Below, in pieces: positions 56,636 through 64,000 of a stretch of 64,000 bases of DNA; within the stretch, counting starts at the first letter, position 1, and each line of letters begins with the position of its first letter. Source of the DNA: an uncultured Chlorobiaceae bacterium (GTDB lineage Bacteria; Bacteroidota; Chlorobiia; Chlorobiales; Chlorobiaceae); the NCBI GenBank assembly GCA_903866255.1, contig CAIPMW010000009.1, positions 62,001-126,000 on the forward strand, given 5' to 3'. Under the pieces are notes generated by a model that made no database searches, was not told the origin of the DNA, and saw nothing but the letters and a program-made list of their open reading frames with translations. Made by a program: the position numbers and the translations under genes.

Positions 56636-57094
56636 TCAATTTTTATCCTTTTCCTTGCCAGAACTTTTTTTGTCACCGAAGGTTGCAACCAACCCCTTGA
56701 CCAGCTCTTCTTTTTCGGCAGCATTCAGCTTGGCCTCTGGATGAGCTGGCAGATAGATGAACATCGGCATTTTTCCTTTTCTTACCTCTTCAGCAGCTTT
56801 CTCCCCTTCATTTTCTTCCGGTCGTCCCCATTCAGAGATATCGAATGCATCCCGTCCCAAAGAGACATCGAGCTGAGTAAGCCATGATGCCGGTGCAACA
56901 GAGCTATACCATGGCCAGACAGTATTGTTTGAGTGACAGTCTTTGCAGGCACGATTAAAGAGTTCCAGGGTTCGAGGAGAATCCCACTGAGGCTCACCAG
57001 TGACAGGAGGATTTTTGTGGTCCCTGCCATAAGGGATGATCTGAATGGCAGCAAAAAGAATTACCGCGCCTGCTAATAATTTTACCGGTTTCAT
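56636..57094 (-). CDS. Exported heme-binding (cytochrome c-like) protein
   Basis: The 152-residue protein begins with a signal anchor ([16 protein letters not shown]). It has one heme c attachment motif, CKDCH, at residues 50-54, followed by [17 protein letters not shown], typical of the haem-binding domain family PF14376. The methionine in KMPMFIYLP near 110 is a likely sixth ligand. The C-terminus is Lys/Glu-rich. It should sit in the periplasm, anchored or soluble. A small electron-transfer or sensing role is inference. Confidence 0.85.
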   Translation of the reverse strand: MKPVKLLAGAVILFAAIQIIPYGRDHKNPPVTGEPQWDSPRTLELFNRACKDCHSNNTVWPWYSSVAPASWLTQLDVSLGRDAFDISEWGRPEENEGEKAAEEVRKGKMPMFIYLPAHPEAKLNAAEKEELVKGLVATFGDKKSSGKEKDKN

Positions 57095-57230
57095 TGGTAG
57101 GAACTCCTTTTTTTGTGATGTTGCTGATGATATAATTAGACAAGCGACCTTTTAACCAAACACCCCGCACGAGAATCTCTGCAGGGTGTAAAGGTTTGCT
57201 CCAATGAGATCTAAAGTTTCATGAACAAGG

Positions 57231-58409
57231 TCAGGCGACAGCCAGCGCTTCCTGTACCTTTAGCGCAGCATCGCGCAACCCTTTTGCAGCAATAAGATTC
57301 AATCCGGACTCATCAAGCATTTTCTGGGCGATCGGAGCATTGGTACCTTCAAGCCGTACAATAACCGGGATGTGCAGGTCAATCTTTTTTGCAGCTTCAA
57401 TAATGCCGCCCGCAACACGATCGCAACGAACAATGCCACCAAAGATGTTCACAAGGATTGCCTTGACATTCTTGTCACTCAAAATGATCTTGAATCCCTC
57501 TTCAACAGTCTGGGGACTGGCTGTGCCACCAACATCAAGGAAATTAGCCGGTTTGCCTCCAGCGAGCTGAATCATATCCATGGTGCCCATTGCCAGGCCA
57601 GCACCGTTGACCATACAGCCAACATTGCCATCAAGGCGAACATAGTTGAGATTTGATTTTGAAGCTTCAACCTCAAAAGGATCCTCTTCATGGATATCGC
57701 GCAGCTCAAGGAAATCCTTGTGGCGAAAAAGAGCATTGTCATCAAAATTGATTTTTGCATCCAGAGCCAGCACTTTTCCCTCTTTGGTAATGACCAATGG
57801 GTTGATCTCTGCGAGTGACGCGTCAATAGTGGTGTAAGCCTTGTACAGGGCGGTGATAAAGCTGACAGCATTTCTGAACTGATCGCCCTGAAGGCCAAGG
57901 AAAAATGCCGCTTCACGTGCCTGAAAACCCTGCATACCAAAAAGCGGGTCAATCTGTATTTTCAGGAGTCTTTCAGGAGTCTCTTCTGCAACCTTCTCAA
58001 TCTCCATTCCGCCTTCGGTTGAGATCATCAAAACATTTTTTGAGGTAGAGCGATCAAGAGTAATGCCGACATAAAACTCTTTTTCGATATTCATGCCCTC
58101 TTCGACCAGTAACCGTCTCACCTCTTTGCCCTCAGGGCCGGTCTGGTGAGTGACAAGTGTCAGACCAATCATTGCCGAAGCAATAGCAAAAGCCTCCTCG
58201 GGAGACTTGGCGAGTTTTACCCCACCTGCCTTTCCTCTGCCACCAGCATGAATCTGTGCTTTTACAACGACTACAGGAGATCCGGTCTCCTCAAAAAGTT
58301 GCTCAGCCGCATGTTTTGCTTCATCAGGCGAATAAGCCACAATTCCTTTAGGCACGGCAACCCCGAATTTTCTCAGGATATCCTTGCCTTGATACTCATG
58401 AATGTTCAT
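57231..58409 (-). CDS. sucC: Succinyl-CoA synthetase, beta subunit
   Basis: SucC carries the nucleotide-grasp half of succinyl-CoA synthetase, which in green sulfur bacteria works toward succinyl-CoA in the reductive TCA cycle. The 392-residue protein starts [17 protein letters not shown] and has the ATP-grasp [19 protein letters not shown]. The C-terminal FLDVGGTAS and [10 protein letters not shown] motifs follow. The ATG at 58409 is chosen over the frame's 12-codon upstream extension. sucD is not in the window. Confidence 0.97.
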   Translation of the reverse strand: MNIHEYQGKDILRKFGVAVPKGIVAYSPDEAKHAAEQLFEETGSPVVVVKAQIHAGGRGKAGGVKLAKSPEEAFAIASAMIGLTLVTHQTGPEGKEVRRLLVEEGMNIEKEFYVGITLDRSTSKNVLMISTEGGMEIEKVAEETPERLLKIQIDPLFGMQGFQAREAAFFLGLQGDQFRNAVSFITALYKAYTTIDASLAEINPLVITKEGKVLALDAKINFDDNALFRHKDFLELRDIHEEDPFEVEASKSNLNYVRLDGNVGCMVNGAGLAMGTMDMIQLAGGKPANFLDVGGTASPQTVEEGFKIILSDKNVKAILVNIFGGIVRCDRVAGGIIEAAKKIDLHIPVIVRLEGTNAPIAQKMLDESGLNLIAAKGLRDAALKVQEALAVA

Positions 58410-58589
58410 ATTTATTGGTCTTGAGTTACTGACGACATTCTGCACAAATCAGGCAGAGGGGGCAGAGATTGTGTAAAGAAGGCAGTATAACGAAAATTAC
58501 AATTATGGTACAACCTCTTGTGAGCGTTTCACAGATTATTGACGAAATAGTTGTCCGATTTGAGATGATTTGATTTCAAGAGTATTCGG

Positions 58590-59612
58590 ATGCATATTAT
58601 TGCCATGTTGAACTGGTTATCACATATTCCCCGTTTTGAGTTTGCCGGGCCCTGGTGGCTGATGTTGCTGCCTTTGCTTGCTTGTTTTGCCTGGCTTAAA
58701 GTGCGGAGGGAGCAGCAGGGGAATCCCGGAATACTTTTTCCCAATCTTGAGCGTCTCAAGGTTTCCGGATTTGAAGTGCCCCGCTGGTTGCGTCTGCTGC
58801 CTCAATGGTTGCGTTGGAGTGCCCTTGTGCTCTCTGTTCTTGCGATTGCAGAGCCTCGTTTTCTCTTTCGTCAGACTGAAGCTGAGGCTCGGGGGATCGA
58901 TGTGATGCTGGCGCTTGATATTTCGGAGTCAATGATGCAGAGGGATTTTACCGGTAAAAGCCGACTTGATGCGGCCAGGGAGGTTGCCCGCAGTTTTGTG
59001 CTGCGTCGTTCCAATGACAGGATTGGTCTTGTGGTTTTTCGGGGTGAAGGGTACACGCAGTGTCCACTGACGCTTGATCATGGGGTACTTGCCATGTTAA
59101 TTGATCACCTTTCACCTGTGGTGATAAGGGATGAGGGTACGGCTATCGGAACGGCCATTCTTATTGCCGCTAACCGACTCAAGGCATCTGAATCGTCAAA
59201 CAAGGCAATTATTCTTGTGACCGACGGTGAAAATAATGCAGGAGAGGTTGGGCCAGCTACTGCTGCCGGGCTTGCAGCGAATAACGGGATAAGAATTTAT
59301 GTGATCAACACTGGATTTAAAACTGTTGAGGATCGGCTGGAGTTGCCGACCCGGAGCGGAATCAACGCGGCCACAGACGGGGAGTCGTTGCAGAGTATTG
59401 CCCTAACGACTGGCGGCAGATATTTCAGGGTGGATGATGCTGCTGGCCTGGATAAGACTATCCGCATGATTGATCAGCAGGAAAAGAGCCGACATTCAGG
59501 GCCGGTTATAGAGCAACGTTCGGAACTGTTTTTCGCTCTGTTACTGGTTGCTGTTGTGTTGCTGCTCATTGAGGTTATCTTGTCACATACTCGATTGTTG
59601 AGGATACCGTAG
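58590..59612 (+). CDS. batA: BatA-like von Willebrand factor A membrane protein
   Basis: The 340-residue protein has two N-terminal membrane segments (about 18-35 and 65-80), a VWA domain and a final helix near 312-332. The metal-ion-dependent adhesion motif is DISES (DxSxS) near residue 110, with DEGTAIG and TDGENNAG completing it. Such Bat proteins occur with MoxR ATPases in aerotolerance clusters, though no moxR or DUF58 gene precedes it here. batB follows 45 bp downstream. Confidence 0.85.
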   Translation: MHIIAMLNWLSHIPRFEFAGPWWLMLLPLLACFAWLKVRREQQGNPGILFPNLERLKVSGFEVPRWLRLLPQWLRWSALVLSVLAIAEPRFLFRQTEAEARGIDVMLALDISESMMQRDFTGKSRLDAAREVARSFVLRRSNDRIGLVVFRGEGYTQCPLTLDHGVLAMLIDHLSPVVIRDEGTAIGTAILIAANRLKASESSNKAIILVTDGENNAGEVGPATAAGLAANNGIRIYVINTGFKTVEDRLELPTRSGINAATDGESLQSIALTTGGRYFRVDDAAGLDKTIRMIDQQEKSRHSGPVIEQRSELFFALLLVAVVLLLIEVILSHTRLLRIP

Positions 59613-59657
59613 AGGATCGGGCTGACAGGGGAATGTTCTGTGTACAGGAGTTTTACC

Positions 59658-60677
59658 ATGTGTTTTGCTTTTCCTGAAAATATAGGATATCTGCTTCTTC
59701 TGGTGCCTCTTGCCGTTTTGCTTGGCTATGGGGTTATCAGAGAGCTTCATATTCGGGAGACGGTTGTTGCAGCGCCTTTGGCAGATGCGATGATGCCCCG
59801 TATGCAGTTGTGGAGGGTTATCCTGAAAAAAGTCTCTCTTTTTTTTGGTATAGCCTCCTTGCTTGTTGCCTTGACAGGTCCGAGCTTGTGCAGCAGCCGA
59901 AAACCAGTGCTTCGAAGTGGTGCCGATCTGCTTTTTGTGCTTGATGTATCTCGCAGTATGAGGGCAAAAGATGTTTTGCCGGATCGTCTCGGACAGGCGA
60001 AACAGGAGATTATGCGTATCAGCCATGATGTTCGTGGTGGCAGGAGGGCGACTCTTCTTTTTGCCGGAGCTCCACTGGTGCAGTGCCCACTTACAACCGA
60101 TCAGGCTGCGTTTGATGCACTGCTTGGCATGGCTTCTCCTGAGCTTATTGAAGAGCAGGGAACAGTGTTTCGCACGGCGCTTGAACTTGCCGTGACACTT
60201 CTTCATCCACAATCGGAGAGTCGTATTGCATCAGAAGAGACAAAAGGTGAAAAGATTGTGGTCTTGTTGAGTGATGGTGAGGATCATGCCGGTGATCTCC
60301 GTACCGCAGCTTTTCAATTGCAAAAAGAGGGGATCCATCTTTTTGCAATTGGAGTAGGTGTGCCTCAGCCGGTTGTCATTCCATCAGAAGGTGGTGCGCC
60401 AAAGCGTGATGAGCGAGGTCGGGTGGTGATGAGCAGCTTCAGGGCAGAACCATTACAGGCTTTGGCGCGTGATGCTGGAGGCTCGTACTTTCGAAGCAGG
60501 GCGGAGCATACCGTTTCGCGGGATGTCTCTGAAGGGATTAACCGTATAGCGGCAGCATCACGTTGGGTGATGGAGCCCGCAGATCGTGAGCCAATCTCAA
60601 ATTGGTTCCTTGTGGCAGCGTCTCTTTTTCTGTTTTTTGAAACCATGATTGGCAGAGGTTCCAGAAGAGTTGAGTAA
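59658..60677 (+). CDS. batB: BatB-like von Willebrand factor A membrane protein
   Basis: The 339-residue paralogue of the upstream gene has an N-terminal membrane pair, VWA motif DVSRS near residue 97 and SDGEDHAG further on. A last hydrophobic helix (SNWFLVAASLFLFFETMI) precedes the end. The ATG at 59658 is chosen because CAGGAG lies 7 nt upstream; a GTG at 59640 has no such site. With BatA it probably forms a membrane-associated complex with the VWA domain facing the periplasm. Confidence 0.84.
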   Translation: MCFAFPENIGYLLLLVPLAVLLGYGVIRELHIRETVVAAPLADAMMPRMQLWRVILKKVSLFFGIASLLVALTGPSLCSSRKPVLRSGADLLFVLDVSRSMRAKDVLPDRLGQAKQEIMRISHDVRGGRRATLLFAGAPLVQCPLTTDQAAFDALLGMASPELIEEQGTVFRTALELAVTLLHPQSESRIASEETKGEKIVVLLSDGEDHAGDLRTAAFQLQKEGIHLFAIGVGVPQPVVIPSEGGAPKRDERGRVVMSSFRAEPLQALARDAGGSYFRSRAEHTVSRDVSEGINRIAAASRWVMEPADREPISNWFLVAASLFLFFETMIGRGSRRVE

Positions 60678-60800
60678 AGCGGAATTGTCTGTTGTACAGC
60701 TTCGACAGGCTCTCACTTTTGTTGCAGAAAAAATTGTTACATTACCTCTGTAATTTGGTTACAGTCAGTCCATTATAAAGATAAAAAACAGATTATCATT

Positions 60801-61100
60801 ATGGAGCAGCAAAATACCGGTAAAAAAGTTCTTGACTCTATGGAGAGGGCAAAGCTGGGAATAAGGGTGTTTAACTTGCCATTCGATGAAGCTGAAGAGG
60901 TGATTGATGCTTACGTGAGCGGTGGAGATTATGATCCTGATTCCGTTGAGTTGTTCAAGGTGCAGCTTGATACGCAACGTCACATTCAGGAAAAGAGTGT
61001 TGAGCTGCTCTCAACCGGGGCCGAGATTGTTCGGCTTGTGGTGAATGCGCTGGTCAAAAACATGCCACAGCCTGTGAATGGAAACTCATCCGAGTCCTGA
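60801..61100 (+). CDS. Small unknown helical protein
   Basis: I do not recognise this 99-residue soluble protein. It is predicted mostly helical, with a regular pattern in KAKLGIRVFNLPFDEAEEVIDAYVSGG and a later long helix (ELFKVQLDTQRHIQEKSVELLS). There are no cysteines and no membrane segments. It ends 24 bp before clpB and could be co-transcribed with it. Confidence 0.65.
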   Translation: MEQQNTGKKVLDSMERAKLGIRVFNLPFDEAEEVIDAYVSGGDYDPDSVELFKVQLDTQRHIQEKSVELLSTGAEIVRLVVNALVKNMPQPVNGNSSES

Positions 61101-61124
61101 ACGTTATTTTAAACAATGAGAGCG

Positions 61125-62447
61125 ATGCAGTTTGATCCAAACAAATTTACCCTGAAGGCGCAAGAGGCACTCCAGGCGGCGGGTACTCTTGCCAGCAGTC
61201 GTCAGCATCAGCAGATAGAGCCGGAACATCTGCTCTATGCCATGTTCGACGATACAAGCAGTATAGCCGTTCAGATAGCGCAGCAGCTCGAAGCTCGTGT
61301 GGAAACATTGCGGGCCGCGCTTGACCGGGAAATTGAAAGAATTCCAAGGGTAACCGGGGCTTCGGCAGCAGGTCAGTATCTCTCCCAGAATCTTGGCAAG
61401 GTGTTTGACGTGGCTCTGAAAGAGACTGAAAAGCTGAAGGATGACTATATCAGCTCCGAACACTTGCTGATTGCATTAAGCGAAGCCGGGGTTCCGGTGT
61501 CGCGCATGTTGCATGATGCGGGATTTAGCCGCGACGCTATTCTCAAAGTGCTGATCTCCATAAGGGGGACGCAACGGGTGACCAGCCAGAACGCTGAGGA
61601 GAGCTATAATTCACTAAAGAAATATTCGAGGAATCTCAATGATCAGGCGCGAAAAGGCAAGCTTGATCCGGTGATTGGTCGTGATGAGGAGATTCGTCGG
61701 GTGTTGCAGATTCTCAGCCGTCGAACCAAGAATAATCCTGTGCTCATTGGCGACCCAGGTGTAGGCAAGACAGCTCTTGTCGAGGGCATTGCGCAACGTA
61801 TTGTTGCTGGAGATGTTCCTGAAAACCTGAAGAGCAAGCAGATTGCTGCCCTTGATATTGCTCAGCTTGTTGCCGGAGCAAAGTTTCGTGGAGAGTTTGA
61901 AGAGCGTCTTAAAGCTGTTGTCAAAGAGGTTCAGTCGGCCGATGGAGAGATTATCCTGTTTATTGATGAGCTTCATCTCCTTGTTGGCGCTGGTTCTGCC
62001 GAGGGGTCAATGGACGCAGCAAACATTCTCAAGCCAGCGCTCGCTCGGGGTGAATTGCGCTGTATTGGAGCAACGACGCTTGATGAGTACCGCAAGCATA
62101 TCGAAAAGGATGCCGCTCTGGAGCGCCGATTCCAGACGGTGCTGGTTGATCAGCCGAGTGTGGAAGATACGGTCTCGATTCTGCGTGGCCTGAAAGAGAA
62201 ATATGAGATTCACCATGGAGTGCGTATCAAGGATGCCGCTCTTGTGGCTGCCGCAGAGCTGTCAAATCGCTATATCGCCGATCGTTTTCTGCCCGACAAG
62301 GCCATCGACTTGATTGACGAAGCTTCATCGCGACTCAGGCTTGAGATCGACAGCAGCCCTGAGGAGCTTGACCGGATAAATCGCGATATTCGTCGTCTTG
62401 AAATTGAGCGTGAGGCGCTGAAACGCGAGATAGAGGTCGGGGGGTAG
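61125..62447 (+). CDS. clpB: ClpB-type chaperone, N-terminal half only
   Basis: The 440-residue product has the Clp N-domain (about 1-145; [16 protein letters not shown]). The first AAA+ module has Walker [25 protein letters not shown], Walker [16 protein letters not shown] and the arginine-finger segment ALERRFQ. It then stops a few turns into the middle coiled coil ([18 protein letters not shown]). Full ClpB is about 860 residues, so most of the middle domain and the whole second AAA+ module are missing. The following DNA does not resume the second half in any frame. An ATG at 61116 is an alternative start. Confidence 0.92.
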   Translation: MQFDPNKFTLKAQEALQAAGTLASSRQHQQIEPEHLLYAMFDDTSSIAVQIAQQLEARVETLRAALDREIERIPRVTGASAAGQYLSQNLGKVFDVALKETEKLKDDYISSEHLLIALSEAGVPVSRMLHDAGFSRDAILKVLISIRGTQRVTSQNAEESYNSLKKYSRNLNDQARKGKLDPVIGRDEEIRRVLQILSRRTKNNPVLIGDPGVGKTALVEGIAQRIVAGDVPENLKSKQIAALDIAQLVAGAKFRGEFEERLKAVVKEVQSADGEIILFIDELHLLVGAGSAEGSMDAANILKPALARGELRCIGATTLDEYRKHIEKDAALERRFQTVLVDQPSVEDTVSILRGLKEKYEIHHGVRIKDAALVAAAELSNRYIADRFLPDKAIDLIDEASSRLRLEIDSSPEELDRINRDIRRLEIEREALKREIEVGG

Positions 62448-62507
62448 ATAACAAGCTTTGCGGTAAAAGGTTTATGTTCAAAAACAACAAAACAATATAA
62501 TGTGTCG

Positions 62508-63050
62508 ATGATGATGAAAATGATGAAAATAGTTGCTCTTGCGTTTATGCTTATGGGGGTGTTTGCCGCTACGGCAAGAGCCGGATGGGATCCTGCAGAG
62601 GAGGACAGGGCAAAAAGTGCAGCCGAGTCGTTCAAAAAAACTGCACCATGGCTTTCTCGCTATTTTGAGACCGCTTATGCCTATGCTGTTTTTCCTGAAG
62701 TCTTTAAGGGTGGTTTTTTTATACTTGGAGGAGGGCATGGCAAGGGATATGTCTATGAGCAGGCGAAGCTTGTCGCCCGCTCATCGGTGACGCAGTTGAA
62801 TGCAGGACCTCAGCTTGGTGTGCAGTCTTTTTCAGAGATTATCTTTTTTCAGGGCAAGGGAGATTTTGAAAAATTCCAGAAAGAAAACTTTGAATTTAAT
62901 GCCCAGGTTACGGCTGTGATTGTATCGGCTGCGTTGTCAACGAATAGTGATTATTCCAATGGCGTGGCTGTTTTTGTGCTCCCAAGGGCCGGGATAATGG
63001 CGGAAGCTACCGTTGGTGGTCAGAAGTTCTCCTATAACCCCTACCGCTGA
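62508..63050 (+). CDS. Exported SYLF-domain protein (Ysc84-like)
   Basis: The 180-residue protein has a signal peptide (MKMMKIVALAFMLMGVFAATARAG). The SYLF lipid-binding fold follows: ETAYAYAVFPEVFKGGFFILGGGHGKGYVYE, then the QLNAGPQLGVQSFSEIIFF and GVAVFVLPRAGIMAEATVGGQKF motifs. SYLF proteins bind phosphoinositides or membranes in eukaryotes; the bacterial role is unclear. Several ATGs lie in a row; I chose the first (62508). It lies 60 bp after clpB. Confidence 0.85.
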   Translation: MMMKMMKIVALAFMLMGVFAATARAGWDPAEEDRAKSAAESFKKTAPWLSRYFETAYAYAVFPEVFKGGFFILGGGHGKGYVYEQAKLVARSSVTQLNAGPQLGVQSFSEIIFFQGKGDFEKFQKENFEFNAQVTAVIVSAALSTNSDYSNGVAVFVLPRAGIMAEATVGGQKFSYNPYR

Positions 63051-63119
63051 GGTTTTTATAAAGATCGAAAGGCCTTCGGATGGTGATGGTGCTGTTTTTC
63101 AACAACGATATTTTTTGCA

Positions 63120-64000
63120 ATGAAGTATGAATTAGTGGTTGGTCTGGAGGTTCATTGTCAGCTCAACACCGTCAGCAAAGCCTTCTGTGGCTGTTCGGCC
63201 CAGTTTGGCAAACATGCCAATACCAATGTCTGTCCAGTCTGTCTTGCGCTTCCGGGGGCATTGCCGGTGCTGAATCGCCGGGTTGTAGAGGATGCGGTCA
63301 AGCTTGGTCTGGCAACAGGTTGCTCCATTGCACCCCACTCTGTGCTGGCCCGGAAAAATTATTTTTACCCTGATCTTCCGAAAGGGTATCAGATTTCACA
63401 GTTTGAGGAGCCGATATGCAGCGAAGGAAATCTGCATATTGACATTGGTGACGGGCGAAAAGATATCCGGTTGATCAGGATCCATATTGAGGAGGATGCC
63501 GGCAAGTCAATCCATGACATCGGAGAGGAGACCTATATTGATCTTAATCGGAGCGGAGTTCCACTGCTTGAGATTGTGAGCTATCCCGATATCCGCACCT
63601 CAAAGGAGGCCTCAGCCTACTTGCAGAAGTTGCGCCAGATTGTCAAATATCTTGGTATCTCTGATGGCAACATGGAGGAGGGGAGTCTTCGTTGCGATGC
63701 CAACGTCTCCCTGCGGCTTGTTGGAGCTACGGAGTATGGAACCCGTACCGAGATCAAGAATATGAACTCTTTCAAGAATGTCGAGAAGGCCATAGAGTAT
63801 GAGGCCCTGCGCCATCGGGAGATTCTTGAGAATGGTGGCGTTATTATTCAGGAGACCAGGCTTTGGGATGCCGACAAGGGGGAGACCCGTTCCATGCGTG
63901 GCAAAGAGTTTGCTCACGACTACCGTTACTTCCCCGATCCTGATCTGGTGCCGGTGCTTGTTGACCAGGAGATGGTTGATCGTGTGATGCAGGGACTTCC
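63120..64000 (+). CDS. gatB: Aspartyl/glutamyl-tRNA amidotransferase subunit B, 3'-truncated by window edge
   Basis: GatB is the tRNA-binding kinase/transamidation subunit of GatCAB, which amidates misacylated Glu-tRNA-Gln and/or Asp-tRNA-Asn. The 293 visible codons start [16 protein letters not shown] and run through [28 protein letters not shown] and [13 protein letters not shown] to FPDPDLVPV. The zinc-binding cysteines in the CGC...CPVC region near residues 23-42 are present. The frame stays open to the window end; the full protein is about 475 residues. Confidence 0.96.
   Translation, partial: MKYELVVGLEVHCQLNTVSKAFCGCSAQFGKHANTNVCPVCLALPGALPVLNRRVVEDAVKLGLATGCSIAPHSVLARKNYFYPDLPKGYQISQFEEPICSEGNLHIDIGDGRKDIRLIRIHIEEDAGKSIHDIGEETYIDLNRSGVPLLEIVSYPDIRTSKEASAYLQKLRQIVKYLGISDGNMEEGSLRCDANVSLRLVGATEYGTRTEIKNMNSFKNVEKAIEYEALRHREILENGGVIIQETRLWDADKGETRSMRGKEFAHDYRYFPDPDLVPVLVDQEMVDRVMQGL

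Noticed and set aside
57160-57195. Possible terminator after sucC (CACCCCGC / GCAGGGTG)
   Set aside because: The stem has a mismatch and only a very short T-run on the minus strand; too weak to annotate.

Overview
This window is chromosomal DNA of a green sulfur bacterium (Chlorobiaceae, in the Chlorobium / Pelodictyon / Prosthecochloris range). The decisive marker is a complete fmoA gene for the Fenna-Matthews-Olson bacteriochlorophyll a protein (11713-12813, minus). Supporting markers are a Rieske/cytochrome b pair with no cytochrome c1 gene, a CrtC-type carotenoid hydratase beside it, and sucC, whose product serves the reductive TCA cycle in this group. Almost all of the window is dense, ordinary chromosomal coding sequence with many short or overlapping junctions. 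I did not find a large undescribed defence or mobile system. The accessory-looking part is about 42.5-45.2 kb.

Layout. 0-9.1 kb: an Old Yellow Enzyme fragment, nadC-acpS, trigger factor and an M16 peptidase on the minus strand, then epimerase, recA-dusB and asd on the plus strand. 9.4-20.7 kb: an ABC exporter, a MerR regulator, fmoA, lnt, a receiver-less sigma-54 activator, a SPOR protein, ispE, petB, petC and crtC. 20.8-29.0 kb: tRNA-Phe, gltX, ftsH, an HU-like protein, apt, an MtaB-type enzyme, an unknown coiled-coil protein and rodA. 29.1-35.7 kb: era, rpsA, cmk, ychF-murI and ispH. 35.8-42.5 kb: an Fe-S/FAD oxidoreductase with a small membrane protein, an amidohydrolase, a gamma carbonic anhydrase-like protein, a HemY-like flavoprotein, an MscS channel and an FKBP isomerase.

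42.5-45.2 kb holds a palindrome-rich repeat element, a two-subunit cytosolic [NiFe] hydrogenase (large and small subunits only) and a decayed antitoxin gene. 45.3-64 kb returns to housekeeping genes: a Ppx/GppA phosphatase, a PabB-PabC fusion, and the minus-strand run M50 protease-folP-smc-HAD phosphatase-nusB-nth. These are followed by a heme-binding protein, sucC, two von Willebrand A proteins (BatA/BatB type), a ClpB that ends after its first ATPase domain, a SYLF protein and the start of gatB.

Functional themes. Photosynthetic electron flow and light harvesting are represented by FMO, Rieske, cytochrome b and CrtC. Isoprenoid supply is represented by ispE and ispH. Envelope biogenesis is covered by lnt, rodA, murI and the ABC exporter. 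Translation is covered by gltX, tRNA-Phe, rpsA, era, dusB, gatB and the MtaB-type enzyme. Genome maintenance is covered by recA, smc, nth and HU. The points most worth a second look are the half-length ClpB, the hydrogenase pair without its usual electron-transfer subunits and with a large subunit that stops exactly at its last metal ligand, the adjacent repeat element, the antitoxin relic, and the Fe-S/FAD fusion with its overlapping membrane protein.
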